Shown here: piece after piece, positions 1-6,651 of the stretch
How positions within the stretch are numbered: position 1 is the stretch's first letter
Layout: every line of letters starts with the position of its first letter
Assembly: GCA_003560215.1 (NCBI GenBank)
Contig: PWIY01000180.1
Coordinates: 1 to 9,602, forward strand
Direction: 5' to 3'
DNA length: 9,602 bases
Origin: Bacteroidales bacterium
GTDB lineage: Bacteria; Bacteroidota; Bacteroidia; Bacteroidales; UBA7960
Notes under the pieces: generated by a model
What the model saw: the letters and a program-made list of their open reading frames with translations, nothing else
Told to the model about the DNA's origin: nothing
Databases searched by the model: none
Program-made: the position numbers and the translations under genes

Positions 1-1
1 A

Positions 2-235
2 CTGAATATCAGCATTTATTCCCTGAAACCCAATAAAGTGGTCGGAGCCGTTTTCCGTGACATGTATGTGGCAGAGGTCCGGCAGGAAGAGATCATCAAC
101 CGGGTCAGTGAGGTGATCGATGAAAACCTGAAAATGGTGCAGCAAATTGCCTTCTCTCTAGGTGAGGGGGCAAGTACCACAGAAAAAATGCTGAATTCAA
201 TCATTGAAACATTCAGGAAAACCAAAAAGGAATAA
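2..235 (+). CDS. C-terminal end of a probable PAS-containing, hydrogenase-like iron-sulfur sensor protein (5' partial)
   Basis: The reading frame is open from the left edge of the window and ends at TAA 233-235, giving 77 residues of a longer protein. The start (NISIYSLKPNKVVGAVFRD) looks like the last strands of a PAS domain. A charged helix follows (VRQEEIINRVSEVIDENLKMV), then QQIAFSLGEGASTTEKMLNSIIE. From memory, a tail of this kind (Q-x-IA-x-LGE-x-x-x-TE-x-x-LNSII) ends Fe-only-hydrogenase-like sensor proteins of the HydS type, which carry ferredoxin domains, an H-cluster-like domain and a PAS domain. The catalytic part is outside the window, so cluster ligands cannot be checked. The next gene, 23 bases downstream, is a SpoIIE-type phosphatase, which I recall as a common neighbour of such sensors. 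The family assignment is therefore inference from a short tail plus context. A PAS sensor kinase-like protein without hydrogenase domains remains possible. Confidence 0.55.
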   Translation: MNISIYSLKPNKVVGAVFRDMYVAEVRQEEIINRVSEVIDENLKMVQQIAFSLGEGASTTEKMLNSIIETFRKTKKE

Positions 236-258
236 CTGTTTCAGCCCCTGAAAAACAG

Positions 259-1443
259 ATGACAGACAGGTTTTACATAGAAGTAGGTTCTGCCCAGAGA
301 AACCACCTGGGGGAAAGGATTTGCGGAGACACCTTTCTTTCTGAAAAGGTCAAGGAAGAAGGAAGGACGGTCATCGTACTTTCAGACGGGATGGGGCACG
401 GCGTCAAAGCCAACCTTCTTGCTACCCTGACGGCTACCATGGCATTGAACTTCACCAAAGAGCACAAAGACGCACACAAAATCGCAGAGATTATCATGAA
501 CACCCTTCCGGTGTGCAGTGAACGTAAAATCAGCTATGCGACCTTTACCATTGTGGATATAGAAGAAGACGGGCAGACCACCATTTTGAATTATGACAAT
601 CCGGAAACCATCATCATGCGCGAAAAGGAGCATTATTATCCGGAATGGCAAAACATCACACTGGAAGACCCGGAACACAAAGATAAAGAGATCAGGGCCT
701 GCACATTCAAAGCCCTGAAGGAAGACCGGATCGTACTGATGAGCGACGGTATCACCCAGTCAGGCCTTGGAAGGGGCAAATATCTTCTGGGATGGGGGCA
801 GGAAAACGTGGAACAGGCCATTTACGATCAGGTCAACGAACAACCAGATATATCCGCTGTAAAACTTGCTTCGGTAATTACCAACCGGGCGCATGCCAAC
901 GATGGTTATCAGGCCAAGGACGACAGCAGTGTAGTGGTGATTTATTGCCGCGAACCACGTCGCCTTTTGTTGTCTTCCGGCCCCCCCTTCGAAAAGAAAA
1001 AAGACAAGGAACTGGCCAGGGTCGTGGAAAAATTCAACGGAAAAAAGATCATTTGTGGTGGCACCACTGCAGATATCGTTTCAAGAGAACTGGGCATACC
1101 CATAGAAGATACCCTGGAGTTTGATGATCCTGACCTTCCTCCCATCTCTCATATGGAAGGGATCGACCTGGTCACAGAAGGAATCCTCACCCTGAGCAAG
1201 ACTGCAGGCATCCTGGAAAACTATTCGGCCCGGACTGAACTGGGTAAAGGACCGGCAGACAAAATTGTAAGGGAGATCCTGGAAAGTGACGAAATTCACA
1301 TGCTTGCCGGTACCGCCATCAATGTGGCCCATCAGGACCCCAACCTTCCGGTTGAACTGGAGATCAGGCGGTCAGTCATCAAAAAAATTGCCCGCATCCT
1401 GGAGGAAAAGTTCCTGAAAGAAGTAAGCCTGAGATACATCTGA
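259..1443 (+). CDS. SpoIIE/PP2C-family serine/threonine phosphatase with an extra conserved C-terminal domain
   Basis: This is a 394-residue soluble protein with no signal peptide or membrane segment. Residues 1 to about 230 form a SpoIIE-type PP2C phosphatase domain. The metal-binding acidic residues are all present: D24 in CGDTF, D43 in VLSDGMGHG, D163 in LMSDGITQSG and D221/D222 in AKDDSSVVVIY. Such enzymes remove phosphate from serine or threonine, typically on anti-sigma-factor antagonist proteins. Residues about 235-394 form a second domain marked by LLSSGPP, KKIICGGTTADIVSRELG and MEGIDLVTEGILTLSKT. I recall this arrangement in SpoIIE proteins next to hydrogenase-like sensors, but know no established function for the domain. 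The gene starts 23 bases after the upstream partial gene, so the two are likely one operon in which the sensor controls the phosphatase. No antagonist or anti-sigma gene is visible here, so the substrate is unknown. The ATG at 259 is the first plausible start; no clear Shine-Dalgarno sequence is seen. Confidence 0.88.
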   Translation: MTDRFYIEVGSAQRNHLGERICGDTFLSEKVKEEGRTVIVLSDGMGHGVKANLLATLTATMALNFTKEHKDAHKIAEIIMNTLPVCSERKISYATFTIVDIEEDGQTTILNYDNPETIIMREKEHYYPEWQNITLEDPEHKDKEIRACTFKALKEDRIVLMSDGITQSGLGRGKYLLGWGQENVEQAIYDQVNEQPDISAVKLASVITNRAHANDGYQAKDDSSVVVIYCREPRRLLLSSGPPFEKKKDKELARVVEKFNGKKIICGGTTADIVSRELGIPIEDTLEFDDPDLPPISHMEGIDLVTEGILTLSKTAGILENYSARTELGKGPADKIVREILESDEIHMLAGTAINVAHQDPNLPVELEIRRSVIKKIARILEEKFLKEVSLRYI

Positions 1444-1460
1444 CAGTTATCCCAAAACAG

Positions 1461-1468
1461 TATCTTTG
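1461..1468 (+). promoter_or_regulatory. Bacteroidetes-type -7 promoter element for ribD
   Basis: TATCTTTG is a full match to the Bacteroidetes primary sigma factor -7 consensus TAnnTTTG. It begins 18 bases after the stop of the phosphatase gene and ends 24 bases before the ATG of ribD, which would give a short leader of roughly 18 bases. A clear -33 TTG element is not visible at the expected distance, so strength is uncertain. It suggests that ribD-yigZ is transcribed separately from the upstream signalling genes. Confidence 0.55.
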
Positions 1469-1492
1469 CTTTACAACGAAGCTTTCCCGGCT

Positions 1493-2539
1493 ATGGAATA
1501 TGATTCTATTTATATGCAGCGATGCATAGAACTGGCAAGGACCGGTCTTGGGAAAACAGCGCCCAATCCCCTGGTGGGATCGGTGATCGTTTACAACAAC
1601 CGGATCATTGGTGAAGGGTATCATCACAGGCATGGCGACCACCATGCCGAAGTCCGGGCAATTGCATCGGTCAAAAAAAGGGAGCTGCTGAAAGATTCCA
1701 CCTTGTATGTCAACCTTGAACCCTGCTGTCATCATGGTAAAACCCCACCATGTACCGACCTGATCCTGCAATCAGGCATTCCGGAGGTGGTGATCGGCAC
1801 AACCGACCCTTTTGATGAAGTGGCCGGTAAAGGAATTGCCAGGCTGCGCAGCAACGGATGCGATGTCAAAGTGGGGGTGCTGAAAGATAACTGCAGGATC
1901 CTCAACAAACGGTTTTTCACCTTCCACGAAAAAAAACGCCCTTATGTGATTCTGAAATGGGCAGAAACGGCAGATGGGTACATCGATACGGAAAGAATCC
2001 CGGGTTCTGTCAACCGTCCGACCTGGATTACCAGTGAGAAGCTTCGTATGCTGGTCCACAAATGGCGCACCGAAGAAGCCTCCATTATGGTCGGCACACA
2101 AACAGCAATGAAAGACAATCCCATGCTCAATGTGCGTGACTGGCATGGCCCCTCCCCTGTCCGACTGGTTACAGACAGATCCCTGAAGTTGCCCGGCACC
2201 TTGCATTTACTGGATCAAAGTCAGCCCACAGTCATTTTCAATGAATTGAAAGAGGAGCAGGAAAGTGAATTGCGGTATGTCAAAATCAATTTCAGAGAAA
2301 GACTGACTTCCCAGGTTATGGATTACCTTTATCAGAGGGGGGTTCAGTCCCTGCTGGTCGAGGGCGGACGTCAGTTGCTGCAAACCTTTATTGATGAGGG
2401 ACAATGGGATGAGGCCAGGATCTTTACCGGCCGTCAGTTTTTCGGACAGGGAGTCCGTGCACCGGAGATCACTCCCTCACGACCCGTTTCCTATATTCCC
2501 GTGGGCAAGGAAAGCCTGCACCTGATTTTTAACCCGTAA
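1493..2539 (+). CDS. ribD: bifunctional riboflavin biosynthesis deaminase/reductase RibD
   Basis: This 348-residue cytoplasmic enzyme catalyses two successive steps of riboflavin synthesis: deamination of the diamino-pyrimidinone phosphoribosyl intermediate, then NADPH-dependent reduction of its ribosyl group. The N-terminal deaminase domain (about 1-145) has the substrate loop APNPLVGSVIV and an intact zinc site: H51 and catalytic E53 in HAE, C78 and C87 in PCCHHGKTPPC. The reductase domain (about 150-348) shows RPYVILKWAETADGYID, WITSEKLRMLVHKWR, IMVGTQTAMKDNPML and LLVEGGRQLLQTF, all in family order. Overall length is normal. I chose the ATG at 1493 because the earlier TTG (1466) lies inside the promoter element and the family begins close to YMQRCIELA. 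yigZ follows after 12 bases, so the two are probably co-transcribed. No FMN riboswitch is seen and no other riboflavin genes are present, so the pathway is dispersed. Confidence 0.96.
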   Translation: MEYDSIYMQRCIELARTGLGKTAPNPLVGSVIVYNNRIIGEGYHHRHGDHHAEVRAIASVKKRELLKDSTLYVNLEPCCHHGKTPPCTDLILQSGIPEVVIGTTDPFDEVAGKGIARLRSNGCDVKVGVLKDNCRILNKRFFTFHEKKRPYVILKWAETADGYIDTERIPGSVNRPTWITSEKLRMLVHKWRTEEASIMVGTQTAMKDNPMLNVRDWHGPSPVRLVTDRSLKLPGTLHLLDQSQPTVIFNELKEEQESELRYVKINFRERLTSQVMDYLYQRGVQSLLVEGGRQLLQTFIDEGQWDEARIFTGRQFFGQGVRAPEITPSRPVSYIPVGKESLHLIFNP

Positions 2540-2551
2540 GCACCACAGGGC

Positions 2552-3166
2552 ATGCAAAACCAGGACTCTTACAAAACCATTAAAACCCTGTCAGAAGGGA
2601 TTTACAAAGACAGGGGAAGCAAGTTTATCGCGCTTGCCTGGCCCATCAGCAGTGAAGATGAAGCGAAAGAACGTCTTGCTGAAGCAAAGAATACCTATCA
2701 CGATGCCCGTCATCATTGCTATGCGTGGGTTCTCGGTTACCAACAGGAAAATTACCGGATAAACGACGACGGAGAACCCTCCGGTACCGCGGGAAAGCCG
2801 ATTCACGGGCAGATTCTGTCTGCAGGGCTGACCAATATTCTGATCATCGTGGTGCGTTATTTTGGCGGGACCAAACTGGGCGTGAGGGGGCTGATCAATG
2901 CATACAGGGGTGCTGCCAAAGAAGCCATCGACAATGGCCGGATCCTGAAAAAAACCATCCGCAATCACTACCGCCTTTCGTTCGGTTACCCTGCAATGAA
3001 CGACGTGATGCGCATCCTTAAGGAACACAACCTTCCGCAACACGATCATGACTTCCAGCTAAGCTGCACCCTGGATTTTTCTGTCAGGCTCAGTGAGGCA
3101 AAGAACATTGAAGCTCAGTTTGAAAAGCTCAGGGACGTGAGCATAAAGCTTCTTGATACCGTATGA
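2552..3166 (+). CDS. yigZ: YigZ/IMPACT family protein
   Basis: This 204-residue cytoplasmic protein is of the YigZ/IMPACT (UPF0029) family. The N-terminal domain (to about residue 130) carries the family signatures: DRGSKFIALAWPI, NDDGEPSGTAGKPI (71-84) and VVRYFGGTKLGVRGLINAY (101-119). The C-terminal part (about 138-204) fits the small ferredoxin-like DUF1949 domain. The molecular role of bacterial YigZ is not firmly established. The eukaryotic relative IMPACT acts on translation through Gcn1/Gcn2, and structural work on YigZ has suggested binding of nucleic acid or elongation-factor-like partners. Length and motif order are typical, and no truncation or frameshift is seen. The ATG lies 12 bases after the ribD stop, so it is probably expressed from the ribD promoter. 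No terminator-like hairpin follows; the next 114 bases are AT-rich and hold the promoter of the next unit. Confidence 0.93.
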   Translation: MQNQDSYKTIKTLSEGIYKDRGSKFIALAWPISSEDEAKERLAEAKNTYHDARHHCYAWVLGYQQENYRINDDGEPSGTAGKPIHGQILSAGLTNILIIVVRYFGGTKLGVRGLINAYRGAAKEAIDNGRILKKTIRNHYRLSFGYPAMNDVMRILKEHNLPQHDHDFQLSCTLDFSVRLSEAKNIEAQFEKLRDVSIKLLDTV

Positions 3167-3187
3167 AATAAGCCCATATTAAGACCA

Positions 3188-3202
3188 ATTATAATTTATA
3201 AT
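3188..3202. repeat. AT-only perfect dyad upstream of the nucleotidase promoter
   Basis: ATTATAATTTATAAT has two 7-base arms that are exact inverted copies around a single central T. It lies about 15 bases upstream of the putative -33 element of the nucleotidase unit, where an activator or repressor could bind. The local sequence is very AT-rich, so a chance dyad is quite possible. Confidence 0.25.
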
Positions 3203-3217
3203 AATCCAATCTGCAGG

Positions 3218-3249
3218 GTTGTTTTTTATTGGAATATACCTTAATATTG
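3218..3249 (+). promoter_or_regulatory. putative Bacteroidetes-type promoter of the split nucleotidase unit
   Basis: GTTG at 3218-3221 could serve as the -33 element. It is followed after 20 bases by TAATATTG at 3242-3249, which matches the -7 consensus TAnnTTTG at five of its six fixed positions. Spacing fits the Bacteroidetes pattern, and the predicted start of transcription lies about 25 bases before the chosen ATG at 3281. Confidence 0.4.
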
Positions 3250-3280
3250 TTAGCCATTGGTTTCCTCGAAACTTATAAAT

Positions 3281-4054
3281 ATGACGTTAAAGTACCGAAT
3301 TGTTTCAATCGGTAGCAGTATTCTATTACTCTGCCTGTTGTGGGGCTGTCAGTCTTCACCGGAATTTTCCAGGGAAATTTCGGGGAGTGTCCTGGCTGTA
3401 GATAGCAACCTTGCTCCGCTAAAAGATCCTGCTGTGGATTCAATCATCGGCATCTACCGCAATGAACTTGAAACCGAAATGAATGAAGTGCTGGCTCATT
3501 CGGCACAACATATGGAAAAAGCCAGCCCTGAGGGCCTGCTGAATAACTTTGTGGCAGACCTGATCCTTGAACTGGGCGAGTCACTATACGATCCGGATGA
3601 GGGATCAGCCATCGATTTCTGTTTGCTGAATTACGGAGGATTGCGCACCAGCATCCCGGAAGGACCAGTTACACGTGGCAGGATTTTCGAACTGATGCCT
3701 TTTGAAAATGAGATGGTTGTAATCACGCTTTCTGCAGAGAAAACCAGGGAACTGTTTGATTACCTTGCTCTGGCAGACAGGGGCATGCCGGTTTCAGGCG
3801 TCAGGCTGAATGTCGGGGAAGACCGGAGCTGGGAAGCAGAAATCAGGGGCACCCCTTTCGAAGATCGCAAATACCGGGTACTGACATCCGATTACCTTGC
3901 CGGGGGTGGAGATAACATGACCTTTTTTCTTGACCCCCTGGATCAGAAATACCTGAATATGCGCATTCGTGATGCAATCATCCAATACCTGAAGCAGGCA
4001 GACAGTGAGGGAAGAAAAATTTCAGCAGAACTGGACGGAAGAATCAGTCAATAG
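3281..4054 (+). CDS. 5'-nucleotidase C-terminal (substrate-binding) domain lipoprotein
   Basis: This 257-residue lipoprotein matches only the C-terminal half of UshA-type 5'-nucleotidases, the half that binds the nucleoside. The N-terminus is a lipoprotein signal: basic MTLKYR, a hydrophobic stretch, and a lipobox LLWGC with lipidated Cys23. Family motifs follow in order: SPEGLLNNFVADLIL, LNYGGLR (N117 to R122), TRGRIFELMPFENEMV (PFEN at 140-143) and YRVLTSDYLAGGGD (D204 to D211). In fused enzymes these regions bind the base and ribose. The metallophosphoesterase half is encoded by the next gene, six bases downstream, so the two products probably act as partners or as one split enzyme in the periplasm. 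The ATG at 3281 is preferred over the TTG at 3257 because it places the charged n-region directly before the hydrophobic core. The lipid anchor would tether this half to a membrane. Confidence 0.9.
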   Translation: MTLKYRIVSIGSSILLLCLLWGCQSSPEFSREISGSVLAVDSNLAPLKDPAVDSIIGIYRNELETEMNEVLAHSAQHMEKASPEGLLNNFVADLILELGESLYDPDEGSAIDFCLLNYGGLRTSIPEGPVTRGRIFELMPFENEMVVITLSAEKTRELFDYLALADRGMPVSGVRLNVGEDRSWEAEIRGTPFEDRKYRVLTSDYLAGGGDNMTFFLDPLDQKYLNMRIRDAIIQYLKQADSEGRKISAELDGRISQ

Positions 4055-4060
4055 TTTATT

Positions 4061-4975
4061 ATGGGAGGCATGAACAGAAGACATTTCTTAAAAACACTCG
4101 GAGTTGCAAGTGCCACGGCCCTTGCCTTTCCTGCCCTGGCCCTGCGCGGGCAGGGGCGTAAAAGACTTCGCATCCTGCATACAAATGATACCCACAGCCG
4201 CCTGGAACCCTACCCCGCCGACGACCCGAATTACCCGGGTATGGGCGGATATGCCCGCCGGGCTTCAATGATTCGGAGTGCCCGCGAAGAAAATGAAAAC
4301 CTGCTCCTGCTCGATGCAGGCGATATCTTCCAGGGAACCCCTTATTATAATCTATACAACGGGGAACCCGAGCTCAGGTTGATGAGTAAAATGGGATACG
4401 ATGCGGCTGCATTTGGCAATCATGAATTTGACAATGGACTGGATGGTTTTGCGGAGGTTCGGCACCACGCCACCTTTCCTTTTCTGGCTGCCAATTATGA
4501 CTTTAGCCAGACCGTCCTGGACGGCAAGGTTGATGCTTATAAGGTTTTGAACAAAGGAGGTCTGACCATTGGTATATACGGCCTTGGGATTGAATTTGAA
4601 GGCCTTGTGAGCCGGTCTCTTTATGGCGACACCAAATACCTCGATCCAATAGAAAAGGCCAGGGAAATTGAAAGCTTGCTGCATAACCAGTACCGTTGCC
4701 AACTTATCATTTGCCTTTCGCATCTCGGATACCGATACAGCGACAAGAAAGTGAGCGACAGGGTGATTGCGTCCCACACCAGCCATACAGATATCATCAT
4801 TGGAGGACATACCCATAGTTTACTGGATCCCGCGGTTCAAACAGAAAATCAGGAAGGAAAATTGACAACCATTGGGCAGGCCGGTTACGGAGGCACTTAT
4901 CTAGGTTCCATGTTGGTTTATTATGATGAAGCGGAGGGAGAAAAATTCATCGAATCGAATACAACAAAAATTTAG
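4061..4975 (+). CDS. Tat-exported metallophosphatase, 5'-nucleotidase N-terminal catalytic domain
   Basis: This 304-residue protein (301 if the in-frame ATG at 4070 is used) has a twin-arginine signal, NRRHFLKTLGVASATALAFPALAL, so it is probably exported folded by Tat. The mature part is the two-metal catalytic domain of the UshA/5'-nucleotidase family: D43 and H45 in HTNDTHSR, D88 in DAGDIFQGTP, N120-H121 in FGNHEFDNG, H221 in SHLG, and H250/H252 in GGHTHSLL. All metal ligands are present. It ends right after the catalytic domain (ending in IESNTTKI) and lacks the substrate-binding C-domain, which is supplied by the gene immediately upstream. It likely hydrolyses nucleotides or related phosphate esters in the periplasm; substrate specificity cannot be read from sequence. 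It lies six bases after the upstream stop, so it is co-transcribed. A 145-base leader then separates it from dnaA. Confidence 0.92.
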   Translation: MGGMNRRHFLKTLGVASATALAFPALALRGQGRKRLRILHTNDTHSRLEPYPADDPNYPGMGGYARRASMIRSAREENENLLLLDAGDIFQGTPYYNLYNGEPELRLMSKMGYDAAAFGNHEFDNGLDGFAEVRHHATFPFLAANYDFSQTVLDGKVDAYKVLNKGGLTIGIYGLGIEFEGLVSRSLYGDTKYLDPIEKAREIESLLHNQYRCQLIICLSHLGYRYSDKKVSDRVIASHTSHTDIIIGGHTHSLLDPAVQTENQEGKLTTIGQAGYGGTYLGSMLVYYDEAEGEKFIESNTTKI

Positions 4976-5000
4976 AATATACAAGGGCAAAAACATTTTT

Positions 5001-5034
5001 TTATTCACTTTTTTTGGGCAAATTTTGTTGATAA
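5001..5034. promoter_or_regulatory. two DnaA-box-like sites in the dnaA leader
   Basis: TTATTCACT (5001-5009, plus strand) and TGTTGATAA (5026-5034, reading TTATCAACA on the minus strand) each differ by one position from relaxed DnaA-box consensuses. They lie in opposite orientation, 16 bases apart, within a very AT-rich stretch just upstream of dnaA. Such sites could mediate DnaA autoregulation or be part of a replication origin. Two imperfect sites in an AT-rich leader can occur by chance, so this is tentative. Confidence 0.3.
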
Positions 5035-5120
5035 ATTCCTCTCGAAACAAGCTTTTTTCCTAAGCCTTGAGGATCAAGCCCGAACATCTGCTTAATCACA
5101 TAGTAAAACCAGAACAACGA

Positions 5121-6572
5121 ATGGAGAAAAGATACGAAAAGGTTTGGATGGGTTGTTTGGAAGTTATCAAGGACAACATAAGTCCCAATAGCTTCAATAC
5201 CTGGTTTGCTCCCATAAAACCGGTTCGTCTGAATAACAATGTGCTTACACTCCAGGTTCCCAGCCAGTTTTTCTACGAATGGCTTGAGGAACATTATATT
5301 GATTTGCTGAAAAAAACCATCAAAAAAGAACTTGGTCCGGAAGGGCGCCTGGAGTACAGTATTGTGATGGACAATACCCTAAATGCAAGCCAGACCCAGC
5401 CTTATACCGTACATGCCCCCACCCTCAATAAAAAAGCCCTGAAAAATCCACCCATCAATATGCCGGTGGATCTCAGCAATAATAAAACCAAAGACAGGTC
5501 CGTACCCAATCCTTTCGTGATTCCCGGTCTGAAAAAACTGAATGTTCATCCGCAGCTTATTGATTCATACAACTTTGATAACTTCATTCAGGGAGATTGC
5601 AACCGTTTGGCAAGAAGTGCAGGATTGGCGGTCGGGCAAAACCCGGGGAAAACATCTTTTAACCCTTTATTGATCTACAGCTCCAACGGCCTTGGAAAAA
5701 CCCACCTGGGCCACGCCATCGGCATTGAGGTGAAGAACCTCTACCCCGAAAAAACAGTACTGTATGTAACAGCCGAACAATTTACCAACCAGTTCATTGA
5801 TTCGATCCGCAATGGCAATCAGAACGATTTTGTCCACTTTTACCACATGATTGATGTGCTGATTATGGATGACATTCATTGCCTGGCCGGCAAGCCTAAA
5901 ACCCAGGATGTTTTTTTTCACATTTTCAATCAGCTGCATCAAAACGGAAAACAGATTGTAATTACCAGCGACACCCCACCCGTTGAAATGAGCGGAATCG
6001 AGCCCCGGCTGCTGTCAAGGTTCAAATGGGGTTTATCTGCAGACCTGCAGGTACCTGACTTTGAAACGCGCATTGCCATATTGCAGAAGAAGATTTTCAA
6101 TGACGGGGTGGACATGCCCGGGGAGGTTCTTGAACTGATCAGCTCCAAAATCGACACCAATATCCGCGAAATGGAAGGTGCACTGATATCCATCCTTGCG
6201 CAGTCTTCCATGAACAGAAAAGACATTACACTAGAGCTCGCTTCCCAGGTAATCGATAAGTTCGTTAAAAAGGCACCGAAAGAGATTACCATTGATTATA
6301 TTCAGCAGGCAATCTGCAATTACTTTGAGATTCCCATGGAAAAGCTCAAGTCCAAAAGCAGGAAAAGAGAAACAGTTCAGGCCAGACAACTGGCCATGTA
6401 TTTCTCCAAGTTGTACACAAAATCATCACTGGCCGTAATCGGGAACAAATGCGGGAACAAAGACCATGCAACAGTTCTTCATGCCTGTAAAACCGTAAAG
6501 AACCTGGTGGATACCGACAAAAATTTCAAAAAACATGTGGAGGAGCTTGACGGCATTTTGTCCATGACTTAA
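5121..6572 (+). CDS. dnaA: chromosomal replication initiator protein DnaA
   Basis: This 483-residue initiator binds DnaA boxes at the origin and opens the duplex in an ATP-dependent way. Domain I is at about residues 1-85 (KVWMGCLEVIKDNISPNSFNTWF). A poorly conserved linker (about 86-145) precedes the AAA+ domain III, which opens with YNFDNFIQGDCNRLA. Walker A is SSNGLGKTHL with K193. Walker B is VLIMDDIH with D250/D251. Sensor 1 is IVITSDTPP, and the arginine-bearing box is RLLSRFKWGL. Domain IV ends the protein with RQLAMYFSKLYTKSSLAVIG and the DNA-recognition signature NKDHATVLHA (D448, H449, T451). The first Walker A glycine is replaced by Ser187, which is unusual. I chose the ATG at 5121 because residues encoded before it (possible TTG at 5067) do not resemble DnaA. 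The gene is followed by a hairpin terminator and then a tyrosine phosphatase gene. Confidence 0.97.
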   Translation: MEKRYEKVWMGCLEVIKDNISPNSFNTWFAPIKPVRLNNNVLTLQVPSQFFYEWLEEHYIDLLKKTIKKELGPEGRLEYSIVMDNTLNASQTQPYTVHAPTLNKKALKNPPINMPVDLSNNKTKDRSVPNPFVIPGLKKLNVHPQLIDSYNFDNFIQGDCNRLARSAGLAVGQNPGKTSFNPLLIYSSNGLGKTHLGHAIGIEVKNLYPEKTVLYVTAEQFTNQFIDSIRNGNQNDFVHFYHMIDVLIMDDIHCLAGKPKTQDVFFHIFNQLHQNGKQIVITSDTPPVEMSGIEPRLLSRFKWGLSADLQVPDFETRIAILQKKIFNDGVDMPGEVLELISSKIDTNIREMEGALISILAQSSMNRKDITLELASQVIDKFVKKAPKEITIDYIQQAICNYFEIPMEKLKSKSRKRETVQARQLAMYFSKLYTKSSLAVIGNKCGNKDHATVLHACKTVKNLVDTDKNFKKHVEELDGILSMT

Positions 6573-6595
6573 AAGTTTTTTTGCGTTCAGATTCA

Positions 6596-6603
6596 TATCT
6601 TTG
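6596..6603 (+). promoter_or_regulatory. Bacteroidetes-type -7 promoter element for the tyrosine phosphatase gene
   Basis: TATCTTTG is an exact match to TAnnTTTG. It ends directly before the 5' arm of the dnaA terminator hairpin. Transcription starting about 6-8 bases downstream would begin at about 6609-6611, after that arm, so the new transcript would not form the hairpin. A TTTTG (6579-6583) lies upstream but only 12 bases away, closer than the usual -33 spacing, so the -33 element is unclear. Confidence 0.5.
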
Positions 6604-6638
6604 CCCCCGGAAAAGGACTTTCGGGGGTTTTTTATTTT
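6604..6638 (+). terminator. rho-independent terminator of dnaA
   Basis: CCCCCG (6604-6609) pairs exactly with CGGGGG (6622-6627) across a 12-base loop, and AAA/TTT inside the loop can extend the stem past a bulged G. The 3' arm is followed by TTTTTTATTTT. This is a standard intrinsic terminator shape, 31 bases after the dnaA stop codon. Confidence 0.8.
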
Positions 6639-6651
6639 AAAATGATTGGAA

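Noticed and set aside
1466..1492. Longer RibD start at TTG 1466
   Set aside because: It lies within the TATCTTTG promoter element, so it would be upstream of the expected transcription start.
1379..1771. Open frame of about 130 codons on the minus strand across ribD
   Set aside because: It overlaps the well-supported ribD deaminase domain and has no recognisable domain; it is a shadow frame.
5067..5120. Longer DnaA start at TTG 5067
   Set aside because: The added 18 residues do not resemble DnaA domain I, and the ATG at 5121 starts directly before the family pattern KVWxxCLEVIKDNI.
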